This document shows, in pieces, positions 43,293 through 52,765 of a DNA stretch of 64,000 nt (position 1 is its first letter; the number at the start of each line of letters is the position of its first letter). Below the pieces are notes generated by a model. That model worked only from the letters and a program-made list of their open reading frames with translations. It had not been told where the DNA came from and ran no database searches. The stretch lies in NCBI GenBank assembly GCA_947494715.1, contig CANLWG010000024.1, positions 1 through 64,000 on the forward strand, written 5' to 3'. The stretch is from an uncultured Flavobacteriaceae bacterium. Lineage in GTDB: Bacteria; Bacteroidota; Bacteroidia; Flavobacteriales; Flavobacteriaceae. The position numbers were made by a program, and so were the translations under genes.

Positions 43293-44276
43293 CTATTTTA
43301 AAACACCAATTTCTGTTAACCAAGGTGCTAGGTAATCCAGTAAATCATAAGATTTTCCAGTTTTTGTATTAACAAAGTCATGGTTTCCGTATTCCAATAA
43401 TTGAATTTGAAAATTGGGATTACTTATCCGTTCTAACTCATTTATGGTTGCATCCACTGGAATTACTGGATCTTCAGTGCCCAGAATCCACAAAGTTTTG
43501 GCTCTTAAATTTTTTAAAACACTTCTTGGATTAAATCCCTTAGACCCATTAAAATATTGCAGTTTTGAGTGTGCTTCGGCTATGGTAAGCCCGTTCACAT
43601 CTCCATCACCGGTCAATTGGCTAAAATAGTGTTCTTCCCCAGCAGATACGGCAACACCTTCTCCAATGACCATAAACTTTATATTATTATTTTTTGATGC
43701 CGCCAAGGGCATTATCCATCCAGCTTGGCTTCCACCTATTAGACCTAGTTTTGCCTTTCCAAGTTCTGGCCGATGTTTTAACCAGGATACGCAGGCCAAT
43801 ACGTCCGAAGCGAGTAAGTTGAACCATTTTTCACTTCCTTCAACGCTGAAGAACTGATAACGTCCTTCCGATTTACCTACACCTCTTTTGTCATAGGCCA
43901 GTACGGCCATACCCAGTTTTGTGCCAATTCTAGTGTAATAGGTTACATCTTCATAGGTTGAAGGCGCGGAACCGTGCACTACGACTAGAACACCTTGAAT
44001 CTCACTTTTGTTTAGGGGAGTGTAATAAGCGGCATTCAATCGAACAGCCCCATTTTGAATTACAACTTCCTCTTTGCCATATCCTTTAAATTCTGTATTT
44101 GTGATTTTAATAAGGGGCATATCACAGATAGGGCAGTTCCCAGGGTTTTCATATTGAATGGTATGGCAATCCGAATTGCATGGGGGGCAGCGATAATTAG
44201 TGGCATGTTGGGCCCGGATAAGACTCAAATAACCCAGGGCTAAAAATAAACTAAAATACAGATTTTGATACCTCAC
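43293..44276 (-). CDS. Exported alpha/beta hydrolase with Cys-rich N-terminal module
   Basis: 327 aa. A signal peptide (1-22, ending IRAQ) precedes a Cys-rich module (CPPCNSDCHTIQ then NCPICDMPL) of the heavy-metal-binding type, then an alpha/beta hydrolase with oxyanion VVVHGSAPST and nucleophile elbow GGSQAG (Ser); Asp and His are in LGTEDPVIP and YGNHDF. The substrate is unknown, probably an ester in the periplasm. It overlaps the DJ-1-like gene by 4 bp, and the two share the same N-terminal module. Confidence 0.85.
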   Translation of the reverse strand: MRYQNLYFSLFLALGYLSLIRAQHATNYRCPPCNSDCHTIQYENPGNCPICDMPLIKITNTEFKGYGKEEVVIQNGAVRLNAAYYTPLNKSEIQGVLVVVHGSAPSTYEDVTYYTRIGTKLGMAVLAYDKRGVGKSEGRYQFFSVEGSEKWFNLLASDVLACVSWLKHRPELGKAKLGLIGGSQAGWIMPLAASKNNNIKFMVIGEGVAVSAGEEHYFSQLTGDGDVNGLTIAEAHSKLQYFNGSKGFNPRSVLKNLRAKTLWILGTEDPVIPVDATINELERISNPNFQIQLLEYGNHDFVNTKTGKSYDLLDYLAPWLTEIGVLK

Positions 44277-45310
44277 AGTTTTTTGTAAAAAGTACTGTCC
44301 TCGGCAAGCGAATATCCCACAATTTGATTGGAATTGTCCCTTTTGAAAAAGATAGGCTCCTGGTTAATATCCGAAAAAACATCTTCGTATTCATGGTAAA
44401 CCGGATAGGCAATTCCATTTATTTTGGCGTAAAGGTCTCGCTTCGTTTCGTCATACTTAACTTCTATTTGTACATCATCCCGGTATTCATATGCCCCTTC
44501 AAAATGTTTTAAAAAAGATGATGCAATCTTTTCGGAATAGGGGTTGTCATCGGATAAAATTAGACCATCGCCCAGTCTCCAATTGTCATACTCCATATTA
44601 TAAGCGATTCGCTTCGCCGCCTTAAGCCCATGTAGCTTTGCTACTAAATGTAGGGTCCCATCTATTCCTGCGGATATCCCAGCCGTAGTAATCACATTTC
44701 CATTATCAACAAAACGGACATTCTTATTTACATTGATTTTGGGGTAGGAGTTTTGTAAATCATCCAATGCGCTGTGGAACGTAGTTGCTGTTTTTCCGTC
44801 CAGTATTCCTGCTTCCGCTAAAATAAAGGCGCCTGTACAAACTGAAAAATAGTATTCAATATTCTCTTGATTCTTGACCCATTCAATGACCTTTGGGTTT
44901 TTTACGGTAGGCGAGGTGTTACCTCCAAAAAAAGCTAAAATATCTGCTTCCGGAGCAGTATCAATAGAATAATCCGGAATAACGCTGAGAATTCCTTGCG
45001 ACTTTATGGGTTCTTTTTTTTCCGAGACCGTGAACACTTCAAAGCCTGCATAGGATAATACTTCCATTGGCCCTGCGAAGTCTAAAACTTCTACTCCGTC
45101 CTGTAAATAAAAAGCAATGGTTTTCACATCTTCTTTTTTCATAAGTACCATATTGCAAAACGAACATCTACCCGGGCCATCATGTACATCAGTATCACAA
45201 CTTAAGCCACAAGGTGGACAAACGTATACACCGGATTCATGGATACCGCTCTGTCCATAGGAGAATAGAATCCCAAAAAACAGAGCGGTTAGTATTGCAA
45301 ATCTGTTCAT
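44273..45310 (-). CDS. Exported DJ-1/PfpI-family protein with Cys-rich N-terminal module
   Basis: 345 aa. Signal peptide (about 1-19, ending SYGQ), Cys-rich module (CPPCGLSCDTD then RCSFCNMVLMKK), and a DJ-1/PfpI domain (about 60-240) with the nucleophile in SVCTGAFILAEAG and HSALDDL. About 100 C-terminal residues are unassigned. DJ-1-type proteins are glyoxalases, amidases or transcription sensors; this one lacks a DNA-binding domain. Operon with the hydrolase; the paralogous GlxA-type regulator lies just upstream. Confidence 0.83.
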   Translation of the reverse strand: MNRFAILTALFFGILFSYGQSGIHESGVYVCPPCGLSCDTDVHDGPGRCSFCNMVLMKKEDVKTIAFYLQDGVEVLDFAGPMEVLSYAGFEVFTVSEKKEPIKSQGILSVIPDYSIDTAPEADILAFFGGNTSPTVKNPKVIEWVKNQENIEYYFSVCTGAFILAEAGILDGKTATTFHSALDDLQNSYPKINVNKNVRFVDNGNVITTAGISAGIDGTLHLVAKLHGLKAAKRIAYNMEYDNWRLGDGLILSDDNPYSEKIASSFLKHFEGAYEYRDDVQIEVKYDETKRDLYAKINGIAYPVYHEYEDVFSDINQEPIFFKRDNSNQIVGYSLAEDSTFYKKL

Positions 45311-45390
45311 TTTTTGATTTTTGATGTTTCTCCAAAGCTAGTATGCCCGTGCTATTTGGCAAAGGACAAGAATACGCAGCATTGGGACAA

Positions 45391-46359
45391 TTATTCCCGA
45401 AGTTGGGAAGGAAGTGACTCGGTATACTTTTTAAGTAAAAATCGCAATTGATTGCTACTTTGCAAACCGCAGGCCAATGATACCGCATTCACTTTTGAAC
45501 CGCTGGAAAGCAATTGCAGGGCACGTTCAACCCGAAGTTTAGCCAAATAGTCCCCTATGGTAATACCTGTATTTTTTTTGAATACCCGGGTTAAATTTCT
45601 TGGACTCATATGAGAGTTTTCGGCAAGTTCCTCGATCTTTAATTTTTTGTCCAGGTTTTGGGCCAAAGTATCCTGTACTAGGTGAATACGATTGTCCATA
45701 TGGTTTCTGTACTGCAAGAAGACACTCAGTTGTGGATCGTTTTCTGTTCTACGGAGATAAATGACCACCTCTTTGGCTATTTTAGTAGCAAAAACGGGGC
45801 CGTATAATTCCTCTAAAAGAAACAAGGCGAGATCAATACCGGATGAAACACCGGCACTGGAATACAAATTGCCATCTTTTACGATCAGTCGGTCTGAAAG
45901 CAGTTTTACCTTAGGGAAGCGAGTTTTGAAATCTCGGAAGTACTTCCAATGGGTGGTGCAGCTTTTTCCATCAAAAAGTCCGGCAAAGGCCATGAGATAC
46001 GTTCCTGTACAAACGGAACAGATTTTCGCCTTGTTTTGGTACTGTTCCCGCAACCAACTAAAAAATTGTTGGTTTTTCTGCTTAAAATCCTCTGCAAGAA
46101 ACAAATGGGATTCCAAACCAGGAATAAAAAGCAAATCATGGGGTTCCAAAGTGAAATTCCAAAAAGGCTCTAATTTGCCCAATAAGACCCCGGCACTCGA
46201 TATTTCTTCTGTTTTGGTTCTTAGACTTAGATAATGAGTTTCTACTTTAGCCCCATATTCATTGGCTTCATAGAACAGATGTATCGGCCCGGCAATGTCC
46301 AATAATTGAACTTCAGGGGGGAAAAGAAAGTGAGCCCTATGGGTTATATCATTTCGCAA
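45391..46359 (-). CDS. GlxA-type transcriptional regulator (DJ-1 + AraC HTH)
   Basis: 322 aa. Residues ~10-185 are a DJ-1/PfpI sensor domain (LDIAGPIHLFYEA; SVCTGTYLMAFAG; SAGVSSGIDLALFLLE). Residues ~215-315 are an AraC helix-turn-helix pair (KIEELAENSHMSPRNLTRVFKKNTGITIGDYLAKLRVERA). It probably controls the downstream DJ-1/hydrolase pair, from which it is separated by 80 bp on the same strand. Confidence 0.9.
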   Translation of the reverse strand: MRNDITHRAHFLFPPEVQLLDIAGPIHLFYEANEYGAKVETHYLSLRTKTEEISSAGVLLGKLEPFWNFTLEPHDLLFIPGLESHLFLAEDFKQKNQQFFSWLREQYQNKAKICSVCTGTYLMAFAGLFDGKSCTTHWKYFRDFKTRFPKVKLLSDRLIVKDGNLYSSAGVSSGIDLALFLLEELYGPVFATKIAKEVVIYLRRTENDPQLSVFLQYRNHMDNRIHLVQDTLAQNLDKKLKIEELAENSHMSPRNLTRVFKKNTGITIGDYLAKLRVERALQLLSSGSKVNAVSLACGLQSSNQLRFLLKKYTESLPSQLRE

Positions 46360-46981
46360 TACTCTATTTTCTGAACTAAAAAAGTAGTGTGTTTTCCATC
46401 AAAAATAGGGGTATTATTGGATAAAAAGGAGAAGTATTACCAAAAGCATTGAAAGGATACGGGGTTACATAGACTTTTGGATTGTTGGAAAATTTTGAAG
46501 AAGATTTTTTAATACGATAAGTGAAATAACTCCCGCTGAAGTTCAACAATAGGTCTATAGGCTCAACATCCGATAGTAGGAGTTCCTACATTTTTTGGCA
46601 TAGCTCTTCATATAGTCCCAAATATTTTGAAAAATAGAATCGGATACTGAATCTTTGGCTTTATGATTGTTTTTTACTTGCATATCATTCAAAGTCTAAA
46701 GCACTATAAAATTATATAAGTTACCTTTAATTTACAATTAATTAACGTTAAATTTACATTTAAATTGTATCCAATCGATACCGAAGCAGATTATCATAAT
46801 CAAATTCTGGGTAATAAAATCTATTTTGGTAGATTTTAAATCGAATGTCGTTTAGGGTCACAAGCAGAATATTCCCATTTAAAAGCGATTTACATATTCT
46901 TTGCTTTGTTCGCTTTTAAGAATTACCTGCACTTAAAAAAATAGATGTTATCAGAAGGGTTATTAGTCTATTGGCTCCGAA
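46360..46981. other. 620-bp stretch without a firm gene
   Basis: This stretch is AT-rich. The right-hand 250 bp carry long A/T tracts and no terminator-like hairpin of note. The only coding possibility is a 42-codon minus-strand reading at 46555-46683, which has no visible ribosome binding site or known motif. The left edge presumably holds the promoter of the GlxA-type gene. Confidence 0.4.
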
Positions 46982-47359
46982 CTAGAACTTGGGCTCACAG
47001 ACAAAAATGGCAGGTTTCCAAATTATAATCTGATTTTCCAAATCATCAAGAGAAATTGGATTTCCCGGAGTGCCACCGAGCATATTGCCGTCACAGTCAA
47101 AGACAGGAATGTTCTTGTCAATCAACGGGTTGCAGTCCCAATAGACAAATATGGTTTGCCCTTCATATTCGCCTTGGGTGATGTAGCAGTATTTGGTGTC
47201 TTCAGTAATGTTGGCTTCCCTGTTATCTATTTCTGTTCTAAGCCAGGACAATTCTTTTGCTGGATTGTCCACTCCGCAAGCAGACCTAATGATATCTTCA
47301 TCATCTGAACAGGATAAGAACACAAGTAGTATGGTTAATAGATTTAGAGCTGTTTTCAT
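46982..47359 (-). CDS. Small lipoprotein of unknown function
   Basis: 125 aa. The lipobox Cys is at about residue 17 (LVFLSCSDD). The mature part has four further Cys residues (SACGV, KYCYI, DCNPL, DCDG) and one near the end (FVCEP), suggesting disulfides. The family is not recognised. Confidence 0.7.
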   Translation of the reverse strand: MKTALNLLTILLVFLSCSDDEDIIRSACGVDNPAKELSWLRTEIDNREANITEDTKYCYITQGEYEGQTIFVYWDCNPLIDKNIPVFDCDGNMLGGTPGNPISLDDLENQIIIWKPAIFVCEPKF

Positions 47360-47417
47360 AGGGAATCTTTCTTTAATAGTATAGATACCCTACTGAAAAA
47401 ATGGTTGCGTAAAAAAA

Positions 47418-47443
47418 CCTCCCAGTGCAAAGGCACTGGGAGG
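47418..47443 (-). terminator. Terminator after the DinB-family gene
   Basis: Perfect 11-bp stem CCTCCCAGTGC / GCACTGGGAGG with a 4-nt loop, then seven T residues on the minus strand, 29 nt past the stop. Confidence 0.9.
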
Positions 47444-47472
47444 CTCTAAAATGAATTTTTCAGATACTATAA

Positions 47473-47986
47473 TTATTTGCTCCAGGGAGGAGTGACCTCA
47501 TTTGATCGGGCGTAAGCAATCAATTGCCCTTTGTGCTCCCCATTGTGTTCAAGGATGATTAAAAGGCCGGAAAGTCGGCTAAATTTCCCAAAGCCAAAAT
47601 CAACTTCTTCCCCAAGTTTGTCATTCTCCACCATGGTGACTTTTTCAAGGATAAATTCGTTTGATTTTTTCAAAGCTGCCAAAACATTATCCTTTCCCTT
47701 GATTTTTTCAATATTCATCATGTCCACATCTTCTGGTGGAGCAAATCCCAATTTAGAGGCCAAATAATAGTTGGCTCCGGCAATATGCAAAAGAGATTCT
47801 CCTACTGAGCGAATTCCCTCTGAAGGACGCCAGTCATACTGCTCCTCGGAAAAGGCTTCTGCAAGGGATATTACTTGCCCTTGGTTATAGGTCAGCATTC
47901 CTTGGATGGTGCTTTGGACCATAGTATCCTGCGCATACGTTATGGCCACCATCAGAAACGTAGCAAATACCGTTAATTTTTCATTT
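47473..47986 (-). pseudogene. DinB-family protein gene with frameshifted signal peptide
   Basis: The intact part (ATG at 47952, 159 aa) is a DinB four-helix-bundle protein with metal-type His residues (SLLHIAGANYYLA, LEHNGEHKGQLIAYA). Upstream, an ATG at 47984 opens MKKLTVFATF... only if one A is added to the run of five A's at 47977-47981 on the minus strand; as read, the frame meets TAA after three codons. With that base, the leader MKKLTVFATFLMVAITYAQD is a perfect signal peptide. So the exported form is broken by a one-base deletion or slippage, or by a sequencing error. Translation from 47952 would give a truncated leader. Confidence 0.75.
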
Positions 47987-48108
47987 TCTAAGTGTTTAAG
48001 TCGTTAAAAATTGTTCGCTAGACATAGTAGATAACTATGTAGCTTACAAGGTATTAAAAACCAAGCACTATTTCCCGGAAAATTTAGGAAATACTATTTT
48101 TGGCCTAT

Positions 48109-49737
48109 CTATCCCAAGAAGGGGTATCTATAATCCTCTGGGGTTACAAAGGTTTCCTTGATCAATCGTGGTGATACCCAGCGCAATAGATTCTGGGCAG
48201 AACCTGCCTTATCATTGGTGCCAGATGCACGTGCTCCCCCAAAAGGCTGCTGGCCTACTACGGCACCTGTTGGTTTGTCATTGATGTAGAAGTTTCCCGC
48301 ACAATTTTGAAGTGCCTTGGTAGCTTGATTAATGGCATACCGGTCCGTCGCCAAAACTGCACCTGTCAATGCATATTCCGAGGTGGCGTCTACCAATTCC
48401 AATGTTTTGTTCCAGTCTTTGTCCTCATAGATATAAATGGTTACCACTGGTCCGAACAATTCTGTTTCCATAGTGACATAATGCGGATTCGTGGTTACAA
48501 TAACCGTTGGTTCCACAAAGTAACCTTTGGATTTGTCATATCCACCTCCGGCTACAATTTCGGCATCCTTGTCCTTTTTGGCCTGATCGATGTATTTGGC
48601 TAATTTATCAAAGGAGCCCTCATGGATGACAGCGGTGATAAAGTTGGACATATCCTCTGGTGAGCCCGGTGGGTTAAAGGATTCGATATGCTTTTTTACC
48701 AAATCCAATACTTCCTTTGAGGTGGATTTTGGCAAATATACTCGTGACGCCGCGCTACATTTTTGTCCCTGGAATTCGAATGCTCCTCTGGTAATGGCGG
48801 TGGCCACCTGCTCCGGTTTGGCGGTTGGGTGGGCAATAATAAAATCCTTTCCTCCCGTTTCTCCAACGATTCTGGGATAGGTCTTGTAGGCATGTATATT
48901 GTTTCCGATTTTTTTCCACAGTTCTTTGAAGACATGTGTGGATCCGGTAAAATGAATACCGGCAAAATCGGGGCTTGCCAAAACGGTATCCGTTATCATT
49001 ACAGGATCACCGTAGACCATATTGATGACCCCATCCGGAAGACCGGCTTCCTTAAAGACATCCATGATTACCTTTGCCGAAAATATTTGATGATCGCTAG
49101 GTTTCCATACCACTACATTTCCCATCATAGCAGCACTGGCAGGGAGGTTTCCGGCAATGGCCGTGAAGTTGAAAGGGGTAATGGCGTACACGAAACCTTC
49201 TAAAGGACGATACTCGACCCGGTTCCAGATACCTTCTGCCGAATCCGGTTGCTCCTCGTAAATCTGGGACATATACTCTACATTAAACCGAAGGAAATCT
49301 ATCAATTCGCAGGCTGCATCTATTTCGGCCTGATGAATGGTCTTGGATTGGGCGATCATAGTGGCGGCGTTTATTTTTGCCCGATAGGGTCCGGCAATAA
49401 GTTCCGCAGCTTTTAAAAATATGGCAGCACGTTGTTCCCAGGTTAGATCGGCCCAGGCCGTTCTGGCCTCAAGACAATTTTTGATGGCCTTTTCCACGTG
49501 CTGTTTTTCGGCCAGATGGTATTCGCCGACACTATGCCCATGGTCATGTGGCGGGGACATAGGCTTGGTGTTTCCGGTACGTATTTCTTCGCTTCCTATA
49601 TAAAGTGGAACCTCCACTTTTCCGTTGAAATAAGCTTGGTACTGTTGCAGTACTTCATCCCTTTCCGGGTTACCGGGAGCGTAACTTTTTATTGGCTCGT
49701 TGAGTGCGGTCGGTACTTGAAAAAAACCCTTGCCCAT
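48109..49737 (-). CDS. pruA: L-glutamate gamma-semialdehyde dehydrogenase (delta-1-pyrroline-5-carboxylate dehydrogenase)
   Basis: 542 aa. Aldehyde dehydrogenase fold with the catalytic Cys in FEFQGQKCSAASRVY and the general-base Glu in RIVGETGGKDF; the NAD-binding ITPFNFTAIAGNLPAS and the C-terminal VGQQPFGGARASGTNDKAG match the stand-alone P5C dehydrogenase family. It oxidises glutamate semialdehyde to glutamate in proline breakdown. Confidence 0.95.
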   Translation of the reverse strand: MGKGFFQVPTALNEPIKSYAPGNPERDEVLQQYQAYFNGKVEVPLYIGSEEIRTGNTKPMSPPHDHGHSVGEYHLAEKQHVEKAIKNCLEARTAWADLTWEQRAAIFLKAAELIAGPYRAKINAATMIAQSKTIHQAEIDAACELIDFLRFNVEYMSQIYEEQPDSAEGIWNRVEYRPLEGFVYAITPFNFTAIAGNLPASAAMMGNVVVWKPSDHQIFSAKVIMDVFKEAGLPDGVINMVYGDPVMITDTVLASPDFAGIHFTGSTHVFKELWKKIGNNIHAYKTYPRIVGETGGKDFIIAHPTAKPEQVATAITRGAFEFQGQKCSAASRVYLPKSTSKEVLDLVKKHIESFNPPGSPEDMSNFITAVIHEGSFDKLAKYIDQAKKDKDAEIVAGGGYDKSKGYFVEPTVIVTTNPHYVTMETELFGPVVTIYIYEDKDWNKTLELVDATSEYALTGAVLATDRYAINQATKALQNCAGNFYINDKPTGAVVGQQPFGGARASGTNDKAGSAQNLLRWVSPRLIKETFVTPEDYRYPFLG

Positions 49738-49768
49738 GGTGCTGTTTTTTAGGTGTTAAAAATCGCAG

Positions 49769-49776
49769 CAAAGGTA
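49769..49776 (-). promoter_or_regulatory. -7 promoter element of pruA
   Basis: Minus-strand TACCTTTG matches TAnnTTTG, 32 nt before the ATG. Confidence 0.5.
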
Positions 49777-49823
49777 CTAAATGGGAATTCGATTAAAAAC
49801 TAATAAAGACTTAAAAATACGTT

Positions 49824-50210
49824 TCAATTTAACGCAAAGGGAGCGTGGAATTTAAAGGTAGGAATGTACACCCTAAATTTCTCCGTGGAACTAAAATTTA
49901 CCATATTATAATGGCCTTTCATAGCTCCGATGGGAGAAGCCAATAAACAACCGGAATTATAGGTATGGGATTCACCGGGCCTTATTACAGGCTTCTTGCC
50001 GATAACCCCTTCGCCATCAAGAATTTCCAGATCGTTCAGGGAATCATATATCTGCCAATGGCGCGAAGTCAATTGAACGGAATCCTTGCTTTGGTTCTCT
50101 ATGGTAATGGTGTAGCCAAAAGCAAAATGCATCTTGTAGTTTTTGAAGAAAGTACCCTCAAAACTAGTATGTACCGAAATTTTTATGCCCTTGGTTACTT
50201 GAGTAATCAT
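49824..50210 (-). CDS. apaG: ApaG-domain protein
   Basis: 128 aa, the whole single-domain family length. The Ig-like/FN3-like ApaG fold is marked by FAFGYTITIENQSKDSVQLTSRHWQI, VIGKKPVIRPGESHTYNSGC and MKGHYNMV. It is linked to Co2+/Mg2+ tolerance in enterobacteria, but the mechanism is unknown. It follows the DUF3667 gene by 6 bp. Confidence 0.93.
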   Translation of the reverse strand: MITQVTKGIKISVHTSFEGTFFKNYKMHFAFGYTITIENQSKDSVQLTSRHWQIYDSLNDLEILDGEGVIGKKPVIRPGESHTYNSGCLLASPIGAMKGHYNMVNFSSTEKFRVYIPTFKFHAPFALN

Positions 50211-50216
50211 AGTCGT

Positions 50217-51341
50217 CTAATATGTAAAAATGTTTCCCGCCAGGAGAAACACTACACCGAACAACGCTAAAATAAAAAAAATCGCGTTCAGAAAAAGATA
50301 TTTAACAATAGTTTTAAAAGCGCCTTGTTGATAGAATTTCCGCATGGACTGTAACAGGTATATGGAAAAAAGGGTAATAAAAATCCAGTTGCTGCTTACG
50401 TTAAATACGGAATCTATCAGATAGCTAATAATGAGCAATATAAACAACAGTGAGGTATTGTGAAAGCTAAAGATCAGATGATCGGTATAATTGTATTTTT
50501 TCCTGATGTATACCAACCAAATGAACAGCGTAAATATGGGAAGAAAGAAAAAAACGGCAAACGGCAATTTGGAAATCAAGGAACTGATGAAACTTCCAGG
50601 TTGTCGAGATGCCCTTACAAAACCTGACGCCGCACCAAAGGACATCTTGTTTTCAAAGGATTCGGGAATTTGGTATTTGCCCATGGCATCTTTAAGGGTG
50701 TACACCGTATCTTTTCGGATCAGCGTATTGAAAAATTCTGCCTTAGTATAGAAACGATTACTAAAATCCAGATTCTTTAGGGATGCAAAATGGGTATGAG
50801 GGTCTACCATTATCAATGAATCCCTGTAAATTACTACTCGGTCTAACTGTTCTGAAATTTGTAGGGAATCCAAAACCTGTATTGCTTCTTCCTTATCCTC
50901 ATCTTCAACATCAAGCTTTAGGCCAAACGGCCCTTGAAAATCAACCTGACTACCCTGTTTGTCTACCCCGTACTTATCCCATTCCGAGAAATTTCCACTA
51001 AAATTTTGAATCAAAAAATATATAATGGCGAGGCTTAATAAAAACCGAAACGGATTGGTATAAGACATCCTTTTTCCATCTACATAATCCCTTGTAATTT
51101 TGCCAGGTCTTATTAATAGGGCCGATAGTGTTTTTAGAAGTTTGGAATCATAGGAAACGATATTGGAAAAAAATTCATCAAAAAAATCCTTGATCGTCAA
51201 TTTTTTAGTACTGTTGGCCTGTGAACAATTAGGGCAATATTTATCACTGAGATTCAACGGATGTCTACAGTTTAAACATGCGGTTCCTCGATATTTAAGT
51301 TGATACCTACCCTTGGAAGTAATGGCTGGTTTGTTCTCCAT
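50217..51341 (-). CDS. DUF3667 membrane protein with zinc ribbon
   Basis: 374 aa. A zinc ribbon (CLNCRHPL...YCPNCSQ, about 19-42) is followed by the family signature TIKDFFDEFFSNIVSYDSKLL and RPGKITRDYVDGKRMSYTNPFRFL. Several membrane helices lie at about 105-120 and across the C-terminal 130 residues. DUF3667 proteins have no assigned function. Between apaG and the T9SS plug gene on the same strand. Confidence 0.88.
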   Translation of the reverse strand: MENKPAITSKGRYQLKYRGTACLNCRHPLNLSDKYCPNCSQANSTKKLTIKDFFDEFFSNIVSYDSKLLKTLSALLIRPGKITRDYVDGKRMSYTNPFRFLLSLAIIYFLIQNFSGNFSEWDKYGVDKQGSQVDFQGPFGLKLDVEDEDKEEAIQVLDSLQISEQLDRVVIYRDSLIMVDPHTHFASLKNLDFSNRFYTKAEFFNTLIRKDTVYTLKDAMGKYQIPESFENKMSFGAASGFVRASRQPGSFISSLISKLPFAVFFFLPIFTLFIWLVYIRKKYNYTDHLIFSFHNTSLLFILLIISYLIDSVFNVSSNWIFITLFSIYLLQSMRKFYQQGAFKTIVKYLFLNAIFFILALFGVVFLLAGNIFTY

Positions 51342-51368
51342 CGGTTTGGAATGAAGAATAAATATACG

Positions 51369-52613
51369 TTAATTGCTAATATTGCGTGAGTTTGTGGAAC
51401 CCACACCAATGATACTGTCGTAGAGATCGCCAAAATTTCGATAGTATACCAAAATAAGATACGTGTTCTCGGTAAAGTGGAAATTGCCACAAACCGTATT
51501 TAGGTCTATTATGTCGCCTTGCCGTTTTATGACATATTTGTAATTGTAAAAGCCCTGTTTAAATCTAATTTCTGCCTCCATCATCCCATTGTCCTCGTTG
51601 TAGGTCATTTTGTTTTGTTCCAATAGGGCGTAATTGTTGTATTTGCCGAAAACATATACTTCATCCAATTCTAAAATAGCATCATAGGGAAGGCTAAAAT
51701 GCACATTGGTATATTCCGCCTCACGGGAATTTTCCGTGCCCTGAAGGGTCCGCACTACAAAATCCCCGTTGATGTCCGGAAAATACGTATAGGGCTCGTC
51801 AAACCGATAATCATCACTAAATAGGTAATGTTGATATAGATCCCCGATTTCTATTCTTGATATCTGTGCACTGGGCGCCCTTAGATCGCTGGTGTCAAAA
51901 TTGAGAAACTCGTTTCCCCCAAAAAAACTAGTTTCTTGATCGTACTTATAAACAAGTTCATTGCCCAGTGTAAATTGCGGACGTATATTGTATAAAGTAG
52001 TCGGCCAGTAATAATTCTGGACGATGGCCACTTTTACCTCTTTTTTTGGGTTTACCAATTGAAAATTACTGGCATTGATATTGAACTGAACCACTTGTTT
52101 TTCGTTCAAAAAATTAAAGTCACGGGAGCGTTTTATGGTTCCGCCAACCTTTACCAAATCTTTGTAGACCACAAATCTTCTAGAAAATTGAAGTTCGTAA
52201 CTGCTGTTGTATATCTCTATGAGATAGTTGCCGCTCACTTTTAGGCGTACATTTTCATTGGGTATGGTGAGGCGGTAATTGGAGTAGGGCTGCAAAGTGG
52301 TATAGCTGTTCTCGTAATCAATAATACGTTGGTTGTCCACCCCGTTGAGGTATTGCGATTTCAATAAGTCTGATGGGGTCCAATCGTAATCACAATGAAT
52401 GATCTTGTAATAATAATCCTGTTCATTGGCAAGGATGTCATCAAACTCCAAATAAATAGGTTCGCCAATTTGGGCCACGGGAAATTGATCTTCCGTAGGC
52501 CCTTTAAAAACAATGGACTTAATATTTGAAGGTGGATCTATTTCTTCCTGAACCTGAGCGAACAGGGAGGACACAAAAAAAAACAAGAAAATCTGTTTAA
52601 GATTTACGTGCAT
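51369..52613 (-). CDS. DUF5103 protein (type IX secretion system plug protein)
   Basis: 414 aa. The signal peptide (about 1-20, ending LFAQ) is followed by beta-rich domains; signature segments are YYYKIIHCDYDWTPSDLLKSQYL, NYLIEIYNSSYELQFSRRFVVY and MMEAEIRFKQGFYNYKYV. In Flavobacterium this protein closes the SprA translocon pore. It is divergent from nqrA. Confidence 0.85.
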   Translation of the reverse strand: MHVNLKQIFLFFFVSSLFAQVQEEIDPPSNIKSIVFKGPTEDQFPVAQIGEPIYLEFDDILANEQDYYYKIIHCDYDWTPSDLLKSQYLNGVDNQRIIDYENSYTTLQPYSNYRLTIPNENVRLKVSGNYLIEIYNSSYELQFSRRFVVYKDLVKVGGTIKRSRDFNFLNEKQVVQFNINASNFQLVNPKKEVKVAIVQNYYWPTTLYNIRPQFTLGNELVYKYDQETSFFGGNEFLNFDTSDLRAPSAQISRIEIGDLYQHYLFSDDYRFDEPYTYFPDINGDFVVRTLQGTENSREAEYTNVHFSLPYDAILELDEVYVFGKYNNYALLEQNKMTYNEDNGMMEAEIRFKQGFYNYKYVIKRQGDIIDLNTVCGNFHFTENTYLILVYYRNFGDLYDSIIGVGSTNSRNISN

Positions 52614-52632
52614 TTATGGACTATTTTTTGGG

Positions 52633-52640
52633 CAAAGGTA
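52633..52640 (-). promoter_or_regulatory. -7 promoter element of the DUF5103 gene
   Basis: Minus-strand TACCTTTG matches TAnnTTTG, 20 nt before the ATG. Confidence 0.5.
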
Positions 52641-52723
52641 AACAAAAAGCGTGCCCATGGAATTAACATCGGTGTAATGCCCAAATTTATAGGCAATTAT
52701 TATGAAAACTTTCTTTTAAGTAC

Positions 52724-52743
52724 TATTTTTGACCCTAATTTTG
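52724..52743 (+). promoter_or_regulatory. -7 promoter elements of the nqr operon
   Basis: Two neighbouring matches to TAnnTTTG occur, TATTTTTG at 52724-52731 and TAATTTTG at 52736-52743, ending 22 nt before the nqrA ATG. Which one is used cannot be told. Confidence 0.45.
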
Positions 52744-52765
52744 CTAACCTAAGCTCTACTATAAC

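Noticed and set aside
46555-46683. A 42-codon minus-strand reading in the 620-bp gap
   Set aside because: It has a start and stop but no visible ribosome binding site, no known motif and lies in AT-rich sequence where such readings arise by chance.
48090-48102. TACTATTTTTGG resembling the rsmG and nqrA promoters
   Set aside because: No gene follows on the plus strand; it lies just past the pruA stop and is likely a chance match in AT-rich sequence.
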